Shown piece after piece: positions 15,661 to 23,205 of a DNA stretch of 46,638 bases; the first letter of the stretch is position 1; each line of letters starts with the position of its first letter. The DNA lies in contig SFWF01000007.1 in assembly GCA_004560045.1 (NCBI GenBank), forward strand, positions 1-46,638, read 5' to 3'. A program made the position numbers and the translations under genes. Origin of the DNA: a bacterium (lineage in GTDB: Bacteria; Bacillota; Clostridia; Oscillospirales; Acutalibacteraceae). The notes beneath the pieces are model-generated. The model was not told the DNA's origin. It ran no database searches and saw only the letters and a program-made list of their open reading frames with translations.

Positions 15661-16344
15661 ATGAAACTGATATATAAGGGCAAAACCAAGGACGTTTATT
15701 CTCTCGATAACGGCAACGTAATGCTCAAGTTCAAGGACGACTGCACCGGCAAGGACGGCGTATTCGATCCCGGCGAGAACTCTGTAGGCCTTACCATCGA
15801 CGGTATCGGAAAGGCAAATCTTATCTCTTCGATTCACTATTTCGAGCTTTGCAAGAAGGCAGGCATTAAGACCCACTACCTTTCCGCAAATGTTGAGGAG
15901 GCAACCATGGAGGTTCTTCCCGCAAAGGTTTTCGGTCACGGACTTGAGGTTATCTGCCGTCTCGTTGCTACGGGCAGCTTCATCAGAAGATACGGCGAAT
16001 ACATAAAGGACGGTACCCCTCTTGAGGGCGGATACGTTGAGTGCACCTTCAAAAACGACGCTTTAGGCGATCCTCTCGTTACCGGCGAAGGCCTTGCCGC
16101 TCTCGGCATTATGAGTCCCGAAATGTTCGAAAGCATGAAGGCTCAGACCCTTGCTATCGCAAAGATCGTTGCCGACGACCTTAAGTCGATCGGACTTGAC
16201 CTTTGGGATATTAAATTTGAGTTTGGCTTTAACGGCGACGAAGTTATGCTTATCGATGAGATCGCTTCGGGCAATATGCGCGTTTATAAGGACGGCAAGA
16301 TCGTTGATCCCGTAGAGCTTACCAAGCTTATCAATAACAGATAA
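15661..16344 (+). CDS. purC: phosphoribosylaminoimidazole-succinocarboxamide synthase
   Basis: Joins CAIR and aspartate to give SAICAR in purine synthesis. The N-terminal YKGKTKDVY (about 5-13) is the ATP-binding start, RLVATGSFIRRYGE (about 100-113) and LWDIKFEFGFN, then LIDEIASGNMR, are the PurC signatures. Length 227 aa is on the short side of bacterial PurC (about 235) but no motif is missing. It is monocistronic here, with its own promoter and terminator; the other pur genes are elsewhere. Confidence 0.96.
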   Translation: MKLIYKGKTKDVYSLDNGNVMLKFKDDCTGKDGVFDPGENSVGLTIDGIGKANLISSIHYFELCKKAGIKTHYLSANVEEATMEVLPAKVFGHGLEVICRLVATGSFIRRYGEYIKDGTPLEGGYVECTFKNDALGDPLVTGEGLAALGIMSPEMFESMKAQTLAIAKIVADDLKSIGLDLWDIKFEFGFNGDEVMLIDEIASGNMRVYKDGKIVDPVELTKLINNR

Positions 16345-16365
16345 TTCGGCAATCAGTAAACCGAC

Positions 16366-16396
16366 AACCGACGGAGTTTCCTCCGTCGGTTTTTTA
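16366..16396 (+). terminator. terminator of purC
   Basis: AACCGACGGAG (16366-16376) pairs with CTCCGTCGGTT (16381-16391) around TTTC and is followed by T. The 3' end touches the end of the convergent araC gene. Confidence 0.9.
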
Positions 16397-17152
16397 TAGG
16401 TATTTTTTGCGGTACTCGGTAGGTGTGCAGGAGCAAAGCTCTCTGAAGCGGAGGGAAAAATAGCTGTGATTTTCGAAACCGCACATACGGGCTATCTCCT
16501 CTACGCCGAAGGAGGAATAGCGAAGCAACCGTTTAGCCTGGGCTATTCTTGCCCTTTTTAGCTCCTCCATAACCGTTCTTCCCTTCTCCTTTTTATAAAG
16601 GCGACAAAGGGCAAATTTATCCATACCTACCGCATCGGCAACCTCCTCAAGGGTAAGAGGCTTCGCAAAATTATCGCGCAGATAACGTCTGACGGCATCC
16701 ACCGTGCTGTTTTCAGGACGGATAACGTGGGAAAAGAATTCGGTCACAAAGGAATAACCCGCAGCAGAAAGGGTCAGCGCCGAGCAGTTGCTTCGGGCAA
16801 GGCTTGTCAGCTCCTCGGTTTCCTTTTCTAAAAAATCGGGTACAGAAAAAACAAAATGTGATCGGGTTCCTAAAACATAGTTTAAAAAACTTTCGTCCAC
16901 CTCGAAGGTACACCATACGGTGTGAAGGGCATTTCCGCTATAATTATGGGGATAACCTTGTCTCATAAAAATCCCCTGCCCCGCTTCAAGCATAAAGCTT
17001 TCTCCGTTGACGGTAAAAACTCCGCTTCCGTATTTGACCCATATTATCTGATTAAAATCAGGACCCGGGTCGCGGGTCATCGGTCCCTGATGAGGACTAT
17101 GTCCTATGCTTAGAAGCGTAAAGGGTAGTCGTTCTTTGTTTTCGATCTGCAT
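16394..17152 (-). CDS. AraC family transcriptional regulator (of the Gfo/Idh operon)
   Basis: 252-aa AraC/XylS regulator. The N-terminal cupin half includes WVKYGSGVFTVNGESF and the His-rich YPHNYSG. The C-terminal double HTH includes LTLEEVADAVGMDKFALCRLYKKEKG and GVEEIARMCGFENHSYFSLRFRE, ending CTPTEYRKKYL. It diverges from the dehydrogenase/isomerase pair, and its promoter physically overlaps theirs. The stop is about at the purC terminator, whose hairpin may also help end this transcript. Its ligand is unknown; the context suggests a sugar or sugar acid. Confidence 0.92.
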   Translation of the reverse strand: MQIENKERLPFTLLSIGHSPHQGPMTRDPGPDFNQIIWVKYGSGVFTVNGESFMLEAGQGIFMRQGYPHNYSGNALHTVWCTFEVDESFLNYVLGTRSHFVFSVPDFLEKETEELTSLARSNCSALTLSAAGYSFVTEFFSHVIRPENSTVDAVRRYLRDNFAKPLTLEEVADAVGMDKFALCRLYKKEKGRTVMEELKRARIAQAKRLLRYSSFGVEEIARMCGFENHSYFSLRFRELCSCTPTEYRKKYL

Positions 17153-17183
17153 ATTTACAATATCCTTATAGTTTTACAAAAAT

Positions 17184-17212
17184 TTTATATTGACCTGCGG
17201 ATTTTTTTGCAA
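17184..17212 (-). promoter_or_regulatory. promoter of the third araC gene, interleaved with the divergent one
   Basis: On the minus strand, TTGCAA (17212-17207) and TATAAA (17189-17184) are 17 nt apart. SD AAGGAT precedes the ATG at 17152. Confidence 0.65.
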
Positions 17213-17218
17213 TATCAT
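17190..17218 (+). promoter_or_regulatory. promoter of the Gfo/Idh-isomerase operon, interleaved with the divergent one
   Basis: TTGACC (17190-17195) and TATCAT (17213-17218) are 17 nt apart. It covers almost the same base pairs as the minus-strand promoter, shifted by 6 bp. Confidence 0.7.
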
Positions 17219-17273
17219 AATAACATAAGTTTTAAGTTTTTTAAAGCTTAATTTTTTCTACGGAGGAATTATT

Positions 17274-18284
17274 ATGGACAAAATCAAACTTGGTCTTATC
17301 GGTTGCGGCGGTCGCGCAGGCAGTCATATGAATTCTTTTTTAAAAATGGAAGACGTCGAGGTCGTGGCAGTAGCCGATCCGATAGAGGAAAGAGCGAAGG
17401 CTGCGGCTGAAAAATTCGGAGGCACGGCCGGAATATATAAAAATCACAGCGCGCTTTTCGATAGTGAGAGCCGCGACACACTTGATGCGGTTATAATCTG
17501 CGTTGAGCCTACCGCCCACACCGATATTGAAGAGCGGGCAATCGAAATGAATATTCCTTTTATCGTTGAAAAGCCTATGACTATCGACCTTGATAAGGCC
17601 GAAAAAATATCCGAAATGATAAAAGAAAAGAACCTTATCACCTCGGTCGGTTTTCAGGACAGATATTTAGACCTTATGGAAAGGGTCAAGGCAGAGGTTG
17701 ACAGCCACAAAAAAGGCGGCCTCGTTTACGGCGCATGGATCGGAGGTATTCCCGGGGTCTGGTGGTGGCAAAAGAAGTCTACCTGCGGCGGTCAGCTTGT
17801 GGAACAAAACATTCACCTGCTTGACGGTCTCAGATGGCTTTACGGCGAGGCTCTTTCGGTTTATGCTACTTCATCGACGGGCATGATAAAGGCAGGGGAA
17901 AACGGTGTTTCTGAGGAATATGACACCGACGATCATTCCACCGCCGTTATAAGGTTTGAAAACAACGTTACCGCCACCCTTGTAAGCGGCTGTTATTCGG
18001 GAAATATCCGTCCCCGTTGCGGACTCTACATAACCCTTGACGATATGATCCTCGATTACAGACTTAGAAACAACCTTATCATCTCCACAAACGATTATAC
18101 CCTCGATATACCCCGAAAGGTCGACCAGACCGCAATCTTAGACCGCGCTTTTATAGACGCCGTTAAAACGGGCGACCGCAGTCTCATTCGTTCAAGCTAT
18201 GAGGACGCACTCAAAAGTCTTCGACTTGCCTTTGCGGCTAACCGCTCGATGGAAACGGGCGAGGTCATCTATTTTGACAGATAG
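17274..18284 (+). CDS. Gfo/Idh/MocA family oxidoreductase
   Basis: NAD(P)-dependent dehydrogenase of sugars, inositols or sugar acids. The Rossmann start KIKLGLIGCGGRAGSH has the dinucleotide loop at 10-16. The family EKP motif is at 99-101 (IVEKPMT), and GGQLVEQNIHLLDGLRWLYG carries the His and Asp used near the substrate. Length 336 aa is typical. SD GGAGG precedes the ATG. The gene is 11 nt ahead of a Hyi-like isomerase, and such pairs commonly handle inositol- or keto-sugar conversions. The exact substrate cannot be told. Confidence 0.93.
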   Translation: MDKIKLGLIGCGGRAGSHMNSFLKMEDVEVVAVADPIEERAKAAAEKFGGTAGIYKNHSALFDSESRDTLDAVIICVEPTAHTDIEERAIEMNIPFIVEKPMTIDLDKAEKISEMIKEKNLITSVGFQDRYLDLMERVKAEVDSHKKGGLVYGAWIGGIPGVWWWQKKSTCGGQLVEQNIHLLDGLRWLYGEALSVYATSSTGMIKAGENGVSEEYDTDDHSTAVIRFENNVTATLVSGCYSGNIRPRCGLYITLDDMILDYRLRNNLIISTNDYTLDIPRKVDQTAILDRAFIDAVKTGDRSLIRSSYEDALKSLRLAFAANRSMETGEVIYFDR

Positions 18285-18295
18285 GAGAAAAAATT

Positions 18296-19051
18296 ATGAA
18301 ACTTTGTGTTGCTATTCCCTGCTTCTTTGGGAATTTGGATTTTTGCGAGGCTCTGCGCAGCGCTAAGGCTTTGGGCTTTGATGCCGCAGAATCTTATAAT
18401 TGGAAGGGGCTTGACTTTGAAAAGGTGAAAAGCACCTGCGAGGATGCAGACATAAAACTTCTGAGTCTTTGCACCTCTGATTTCCGCGCTACCGTTCCCG
18501 AGGTGCGCAGCGAGTATCTTTCCGCACTGCGTGAAAGCTGCGAGGCGGCAAGCAAGATGGGGGTAAAGAGACTGATCACCCAAAGCGGACCCAATACGGG
18601 GGCAGAGCGAGCCGTTCAGCACGAAAATCTTGTTGCCACTCTGAAAGAGGCGTCACCCATTTTGAAGCATTACGGCATCACCCTTATGCTTGAGCCTCTT
18701 AACACCTATATAAATCATCCTGATACCTACCTTTGGTCCTCGAAGGAAGCCTTCGACATCGTAAAGGAGGTCGACTCCCCCTTCGTTAAGGTTATTTTCG
18801 ATATCTATCATCAGCAGATAATGGAAGGAAACATAATAAGAAACGTTGTAAATAACCTTCAGTACATTGAGCATCTTCATTCGGCAGGCTCCGACGGACG
18901 TCACGAGCTTTGGCTTGGAGAAAGCGATTATAACTACATATTTGACGCCATCGGCAAGGCGGGCTATGAAGGCTATTGCGGTCTTGAATATTCCCCTACC
19001 CTGCCCGCTGCCGAAAGTCTTAAACGGGCAAAAGAAAAATACGGAAAATAA
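18296..19051 (+). CDS. sugar phosphate isomerase/epimerase family, hydroxypyruvate isomerase-like
   Basis: TIM-barrel protein of the AP endonuclease 2 fold. The sequence follows the hydroxypyruvate isomerase pattern: MLEPLNTY (Glu133), KVIFDIYHQQIMEGN (Asp169, His172), a conserved His at about 194, and GLEYSP (Glu231), together the expected divalent-metal ligands. Length 251 aa is normal. It is co-transcribed with the Gfo/Idh/MocA gene. By context it may isomerise a product of that dehydrogenase, so hydroxypyruvate itself may not be the substrate. The gene ends facing the transketolase operon across a shared hairpin. Confidence 0.9.
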   Translation: MKLCVAIPCFFGNLDFCEALRSAKALGFDAAESYNWKGLDFEKVKSTCEDADIKLLSLCTSDFRATVPEVRSEYLSALRESCEAASKMGVKRLITQSGPNTGAERAVQHENLVATLKEASPILKHYGITLMLEPLNTYINHPDTYLWSSKEAFDIVKEVDSPFVKVIFDIYHQQIMEGNIIRNVVNNLQYIEHLHSAGSDGRHELWLGESDYNYIFDAIGKAGYEGYCGLEYSPTLPAAESLKRAKEKYGK

Positions 19052-19062
19052 ATCTTATGTAT

Positions 19063-19100
19063 AAAAAAGGAGTATGCAACCGCTTGTTGCATACTCCTTT
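19063..19100 (-). terminator. terminator at the end of the 16-gene minus-strand unit
   Basis: A perfect 15-bp stem, AAAGGAGTATGCAAC (19066-19080) with its complement 19086-19100, has a 5-nt loop. On the minus strand it is followed by a T-run, terminating tktC. On the plus strand it follows the isomerase gene but lacks a T-tract. Confidence 0.85.
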
Positions 19101-19107
19101 AAAAAAC

Positions 19108-20055
19108 TTATTTCTTAAGGGCAATAGCTTCCTTTGCCTTTGCGGCGATGTCCTTAGCGCGGAGGCCGAACTTATCGAGAAGCTCAGCGGCAGGGCCCGA
19201 CATACCGTAGGTATCGTTAACACCGAGTTTAAGAACGGTGGTGGGATAAACCTCGGAGAGATATTCCGAAACGGCAGAGCCGAGTCCGCCGATAACGCTA
19301 TGCTCCTCAGCGGTAACGATAGCGCCTGTCTCCTTAGCGGCCTTAAGCACGATCTCGGTATCGAGGGGTTTAATTGTAGCCATATTTACGATACGGGCAG
19401 AAATGCCTTCAGCCTTTAAGAGCTCGTAGGCCTCAAGTGCCTCGGCAACCATAAGACCGGTTGCTATGATGGTAACGTCAGTACCTTCCTTGAGCTCTAC
19501 GCCCTTACCGATTTCAAAGGTATAATCGTCGTCGAAAACAACGGGAACGGCAAGACGTCCAAAGCGCATATAAACGGGACCGTCGTGATTGATAGCGGCC
19601 TTAACAGCCTTATAAGCCTCGGTATAGTCGGCAGGGTTGATTATGGTCATACCGGGGATGGTACGCATAATTCCGATATCCTCACAGCACTGATGAGTAG
19701 CGCCGTCTTCACCGACCGAGATACCTGCGTGGGTAGCACCGATGATAACGTTTAAATGAGGATAGCCGATAGAGTTTCTGATCTGCTCAAAGGCGCGGCC
19801 TGCGGCAAACATCGCAAAGGAGCTTGCGAAAACCTTTTTGCCCGATGCGGCGATACCTGCGGCAATGCTCATCATATTGCCTTCGGCGATACCGCAGTCG
19901 TAGAAGCGGTCGGGATGAGCCTTCTTGAAGGCTCCCGTCTTGGTTGCCTCAGCAAGGTCGGCATCCATAACGATAAAGTCGTTTCTTTCGTTTCCGAGAT
20001 CAACAAGAGCGGCACCGTAGGCTTCTCTCGTTGCAATTTTCTTTACATCTGCCAT
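19108..20055 (-). CDS. transketolase, C-terminal subunit
   Basis: Pyrimidine-binding plus C-terminal domains of a two-gene transketolase. DCGIAEGNMMSIAAGIA contains the catalytic Glu that activates thiamine diphosphate, SVGEDGATHQCCEDIGIMR is the conserved middle block, and ITAEEHSVIGGLGSAVSEYL belongs to the C-terminal domain. Length 315 aa is standard for split transketolases of Clostridia. It works as a heterodimer/heterotetramer with the preceding gene in the non-oxidative pentose phosphate pathway. It is the last gene of the long minus-strand unit. Confidence 0.95.
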   Translation of the reverse strand: MADVKKIATREAYGAALVDLGNERNDFIVMDADLAEATKTGAFKKAHPDRFYDCGIAEGNMMSIAAGIAASGKKVFASSFAMFAAGRAFEQIRNSIGYPHLNVIIGATHAGISVGEDGATHQCCEDIGIMRTIPGMTIINPADYTEAYKAVKAAINHDGPVYMRFGRLAVPVVFDDDYTFEIGKGVELKEGTDVTIIATGLMVAEALEAYELLKAEGISARIVNMATIKPLDTEIVLKAAKETGAIVTAEEHSVIGGLGSAVSEYLSEVYPTTVLKLGVNDTYGMSGPAAELLDKFGLRAKDIAAKAKEAIALKK

Positions 20056-20069
20056 TGATCTTTACCTCC

Positions 20070-20909
20070 TTACATTAAAGCCGCAAGCTGAGCTTCAAGC
20101 TCTTTAGCTGCAACGGCGTAATCCTCGTCTCCGGGGGCCTTTCCGTGCCATCCGCAAGCGTTCTCCATAAAAGAAACGCCCTTACCCTTAACGGTGTTCA
20201 TAATGATGGCGGTGGGCTTGTCGGTAACCTTTTCGGCGGCAAGGGTAGCGGCTTCGATAGCCTCTAAATCGTGACCGTCGATAATAATAGCGTTCCAGCC
20301 AAAGGCCTCGAACTTCTTATCGAGGGGGGCGGGAGAGTTGACCTCGTCGCAGGTTCCGTCGATCTGAAGATTGTTGAAATCGACGTAGGCGGTAAGATTG
20401 GAAAGTCCCTTGTTGGCGGCAAACATAGCTGCCTCCCAAACCTGACCTTCTTCACATTCGCCGTCACCGAGAACGGTATAAACACGGTAAGAATCGCCGA
20501 AATGCTTAGCCGAAAGGGCCATTCCTACGGCGCAGGAAATTCCCTGACCGAGAGAACCGGAGGACATATCAACACCGGGGATATGCTTCATATCGGGGTG
20601 ACCCTGAAGACGGGCACCTGTATGACGAAGGGTCAAAAGCTCTTCAACGGGGAAGAAGCCTCTGTTAGCAAGGGCGGCGTAAAGGGCAGGCGCGGCATGG
20701 CCCTTGGAAAGCACGAAACGGTCGCGGTCGGCCTTTTTGGGGTCGGTAGGATCGATGTTCATCTTATCGAAATAGAGATATGCCAGCAGGTCTGCGATAG
20801 AGAGGGATCCGCCGGGATGTCCCGCTTTAGCAGAATGGACACCGTCTACGATTCCCTTTCTGATTTTTGCTGCCGCTATTTGTAATTCTTTTTTCTTTGC
20901 AGCGTTCAT
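20070..20909 (-). CDS. transketolase, N-terminal subunit
   Basis: Thiamine-diphosphate pyrophosphate-binding domain. Visible motifs are LSKGHAAPALYAAL, HPDMKHIPGVDMSSGSLGQG, and the TPP/Mg motif beginning GDGECEEGQVWEA and ending in NNLQIDG. Length 279 aa is normal for the split form. It starts inside the HAD gene's stop (4-nt overlap) and is 14 nt from tktC, so both subunits are made together. Confidence 0.95.
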   Translation of the reverse strand: MNAAKKKELQIAAAKIRKGIVDGVHSAKAGHPGGSLSIADLLAYLYFDKMNIDPTDPKKADRDRFVLSKGHAAPALYAALANRGFFPVEELLTLRHTGARLQGHPDMKHIPGVDMSSGSLGQGISCAVGMALSAKHFGDSYRVYTVLGDGECEEGQVWEAAMFAANKGLSNLTAYVDFNNLQIDGTCDEVNSPAPLDKKFEAFGWNAIIIDGHDLEAIEAATLAAEKVTDKPTAIIMNTVKGKGVSFMENACGWHGKAPGDEDYAVAAKELEAQLAALM

Positions 20910-21760
20910 TTTTGTACCTCCGATTTTTGAATTTTGGATAAGTATTCTATAAAGTCGGCTACGCCGCCGTCGAGGCAGGCTCCTCCGACAAAATTAACAA
21001 AGCTTTTAATATCCGCAGGAGATTCGGCCATTGTCGCCGAAATATCGGCCGCTTTCAGCATTTCTATGTCGTTATAAAAATCGCCGATGGCGAAAAATCC
21101 TCCCGGTTTAATATTTAGAATTTCACAAAGTTTTCTAAGGCCCGAGGCCTTGTTGGTACCGAGAGGCATTTGCTCATAATAGATGTGCATAACGCCGCTT
21201 ATGACGACTCCCGTCTGAACGAAGCAGCACTCACCTTCTCCAATCTTACGAAGGGTATCTGCAAGAGCGTCGCAGGCGGCCTGATCGTCGCAGGCGTAGA
21301 GTATCTTGTTCCATTCCTCATCCTTTATATCGTCGAAGGTCACGTACTCGCGATCGAGTGATTCGTAGTCCTCATGAAGCTCGGTTTCGGCGGTAGCATG
21401 CAGTACGAAAATACGGGAATCGGAATGAACCTCAATACCAATATCGGGATTCTTCTCGCTTACCGTTTTTACGAATTCCTTCGTATGCTTGGGAAGGACG
21501 GTGGCATAGAGAGTTTTTTCGGAATTAACGTCGTAGATCATTCCGCCGTTTAAGAATACGCAGGGACCTACGAGAGATTTATCGACAAGGCTGAAGACCT
21601 GACTTACGGCGCCCGTGCTACGTCCCGTCGCTATTACAAAGGTTCCGCCATTGTCGCAGAAATATTTTATCGCTTCAAGGTTTCTCGGAGCAATTTTTCC
21701 CGTGTCTACAAGGGTTCCGTCAACGTCGGAGGCCAGCAGACAGTTTTCAAAGAGCTTCAT
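20906..21760 (-). CDS. HAD superfamily hydrolase, Cof type
   Basis: Sugar-phosphate or nucleotide phosphatase of the Cof/YidA group (subclass IIB). Motif I is SDVDGTLVD (Asp12 nucleophile, Asp14). Motif II is in FVIATGRS, and motif IV in AIGDFYNDIEMLKAAD. The IIB cap lies between. Length 284 aa fits. It has 4-nt overlaps with both neighbours (rluD-type gene before, tktN after), so it is locked into the operon. Proximity to transketolase could mean sugar-phosphate turnover, but that is only a guess. Confidence 0.92.
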   Translation of the reverse strand: MKLFENCLLASDVDGTLVDTGKIAPRNLEAIKYFCDNGGTFVIATGRSTGAVSQVFSLVDKSLVGPCVFLNGGMIYDVNSEKTLYATVLPKHTKEFVKTVSEKNPDIGIEVHSDSRIFVLHATAETELHEDYESLDREYVTFDDIKDEEWNKILYACDDQAACDALADTLRKIGEGECCFVQTGVVISGVMHIYYEQMPLGTNKASGLRKLCEILNIKPGGFFAIGDFYNDIEMLKAADISATMAESPADIKSFVNFVGGACLDGGVADFIEYLSKIQKSEVQK

Positions 21761-22668
21761 GATTCTTTCCTTTCGAGTTTTGCTAAAAAATTCGTAAAAT
21801 ACTCGGGAAGAACCGAATCAAATTCCATATACTCACCGTTTGGGTGAATAAAACCGAGTTTTTTTGCGTGGAGACATTGACCGCCAAGAGAGGTCTCGAC
21901 CTTCTTCGGCCCGTAGACGTCGTCACCGACTATCGGATGACCGATATAGGACATATGTACCCTTATCTGATGAGTACGGCCTGTCTCCAAAATACATTTA
22001 ATATGAGTAAAGCCACTATATCGGGCTACTACCTCATAGTGAGTTATCGCTTCTTTGGAGTTTTTTTCGGTTACGGCCATCTGCTTCCGCTTTACGGGAT
22101 GCCGTCCGATGGGGGCGTTTACGGTTCCTTTATCGGTTTTAAGGTTTCCGTAAACCACCGCCTCGTATTCGCGGTAAAAGGAATGCTCCTTTATCTGAGC
22201 GGCTAAAAAATTATGAGCCTTGTCGTTTTTTGCGACCATTAAAAGTCCCGAAGTGTTTTTATCGATACGGTGAAGAATTCCCGGTCTCATAACCCCGTTT
22301 ATTCCCGAAAGAGAATCGCCGCAGTGAGCAAGCAGGGCATTAACGAGGGTTCCGTCAAAGTTGCCCGCCGCAGGATGAACTACCATTCCCTTCGGTTTAT
22401 TGACTACAAGAAGGTCGCTATCCTCATAGACGATATCAAGAGGAATATCCTCGCTTTTAAGATTCAGCGGTTCGGCTTCGGGTATGGTCAGACCTACCTC
22501 TTCCCCTGCCTTAAGGCTTGTTTTTTTATTAGCGGGTCGTCCACCGACGGTAACGAAGCCTTCTTCGATAAGCTTGGTGGCGCGGGAACGGGAAAGGTCG
22601 GTATTTTCGGCAATATAGGCGTCGAGACGCTTGGTATCGGAGGCAACCTTAAGAATAATTTCCTCCAT
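21757..22668 (-). CDS. RluA/RluD family 23S rRNA pseudouridine synthase
   Basis: Has an N-terminal S4 RNA-binding domain (about 13-60, RLDAYIAENTDLSRSRATKLIEEGFVTV) and a catalytic domain with HRIDKNTSGLL, where Asp136 is the catalytic residue. KPKGMVVHPAAG and TGRTHQIRVHMSYIGHPIVGD are RluD-type blocks. The 303-aa length and position next to lspA match Bacillus YlyB. The target is probably 23S rRNA helix 69 uridines, though the site specificity cannot be read from sequence. Confidence 0.94.
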   Translation of the reverse strand: MEEIILKVASDTKRLDAYIAENTDLSRSRATKLIEEGFVTVGGRPANKKTSLKAGEEVGLTIPEAEPLNLKSEDIPLDIVYEDSDLLVVNKPKGMVVHPAAGNFDGTLVNALLAHCGDSLSGINGVMRPGILHRIDKNTSGLLMVAKNDKAHNFLAAQIKEHSFYREYEAVVYGNLKTDKGTVNAPIGRHPVKRKQMAVTEKNSKEAITHYEVVARYSGFTHIKCILETGRTHQIRVHMSYIGHPIVGDDVYGPKKVETSLGGQCLHAKKLGFIHPNGEYMEFDSVLPEYFTNFLAKLERKES

Positions 22669-23180
22669 TACTGCTCCCCCGACTCCCCTGTTTCAGCTTC
22701 CTTTTTAGCCTTTTTTTCTCTTTCTTCTCTTACGGTATCGAGAATAAAGTAAAGGATAATCAGGCCTGCGCCGATTACTACGGCGCAGTCGGCGATATTG
22801 AATATGGGAAAATCGATAAATTTGACCTGTAAGAAGTCGACTACCTTGCCTCCGTTGAATATGCGGTCGATCATATTGCCTATTCCGCCCGAAATTATAA
22901 GGGAGCCTGCCCAGAAAAGCAGTTTGCTTTTAAGCTTATTACGAATAATAAGCACCACTATAACTACCATTATCAAAGCGGTCGAGGCAAGGAGAAGCCA
23001 ACGGAAGCCCCCAAGCATTCCCCAGGCTCCACCGTCGTTAAGGGTATAGGTGAAGTCGAGGAAGCCGTTTAAAAAGCCTACCGTTGAACCGAGCTCCATA
23101 TTCGCAGCTACAATATATTTAGTTACCTGATCGGCCACAAGGAAGATCACCGCAACTATACCTGCCAGAATGAAAGACAA
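22668..23180 (-). CDS. lspA: lipoprotein signal peptidase (signal peptidase II)
   Basis: Membrane aspartic protease that cleaves the signal peptide of prolipoproteins. Four TM segments are visible (about 3-22, 55-79, 86-101, 127-147). Catalytic aspartates are Asp115 (GKVVDFL) and Asp131 (FPIFNIADCAVVIG), and the LNDGGAWG block (about 47-54) is conserved. The 170-aa length is normal, with a charged C-terminal tail. The stop and the next start share a base (TAATG type), so translation is coupled to the pseudouridine synthase. Confidence 0.95.
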   Translation of the reverse strand: MSFILAGIVAVIFLVADQVTKYIVAANMELGSTVGFLNGFLDFTYTLNDGGAWGMLGGFRWLLLASTALIMVVIVVLIIRNKLKSKLLFWAGSLIISGGIGNMIDRIFNGGKVVDFLQVKFIDFPIFNIADCAVVIGAGLIILYFILDTVREEREKKAKKEAETGESGEQ

Positions 23181-23205
23181 GTCGTTTCCTCCTAAAGTTT
23201 TTTAA

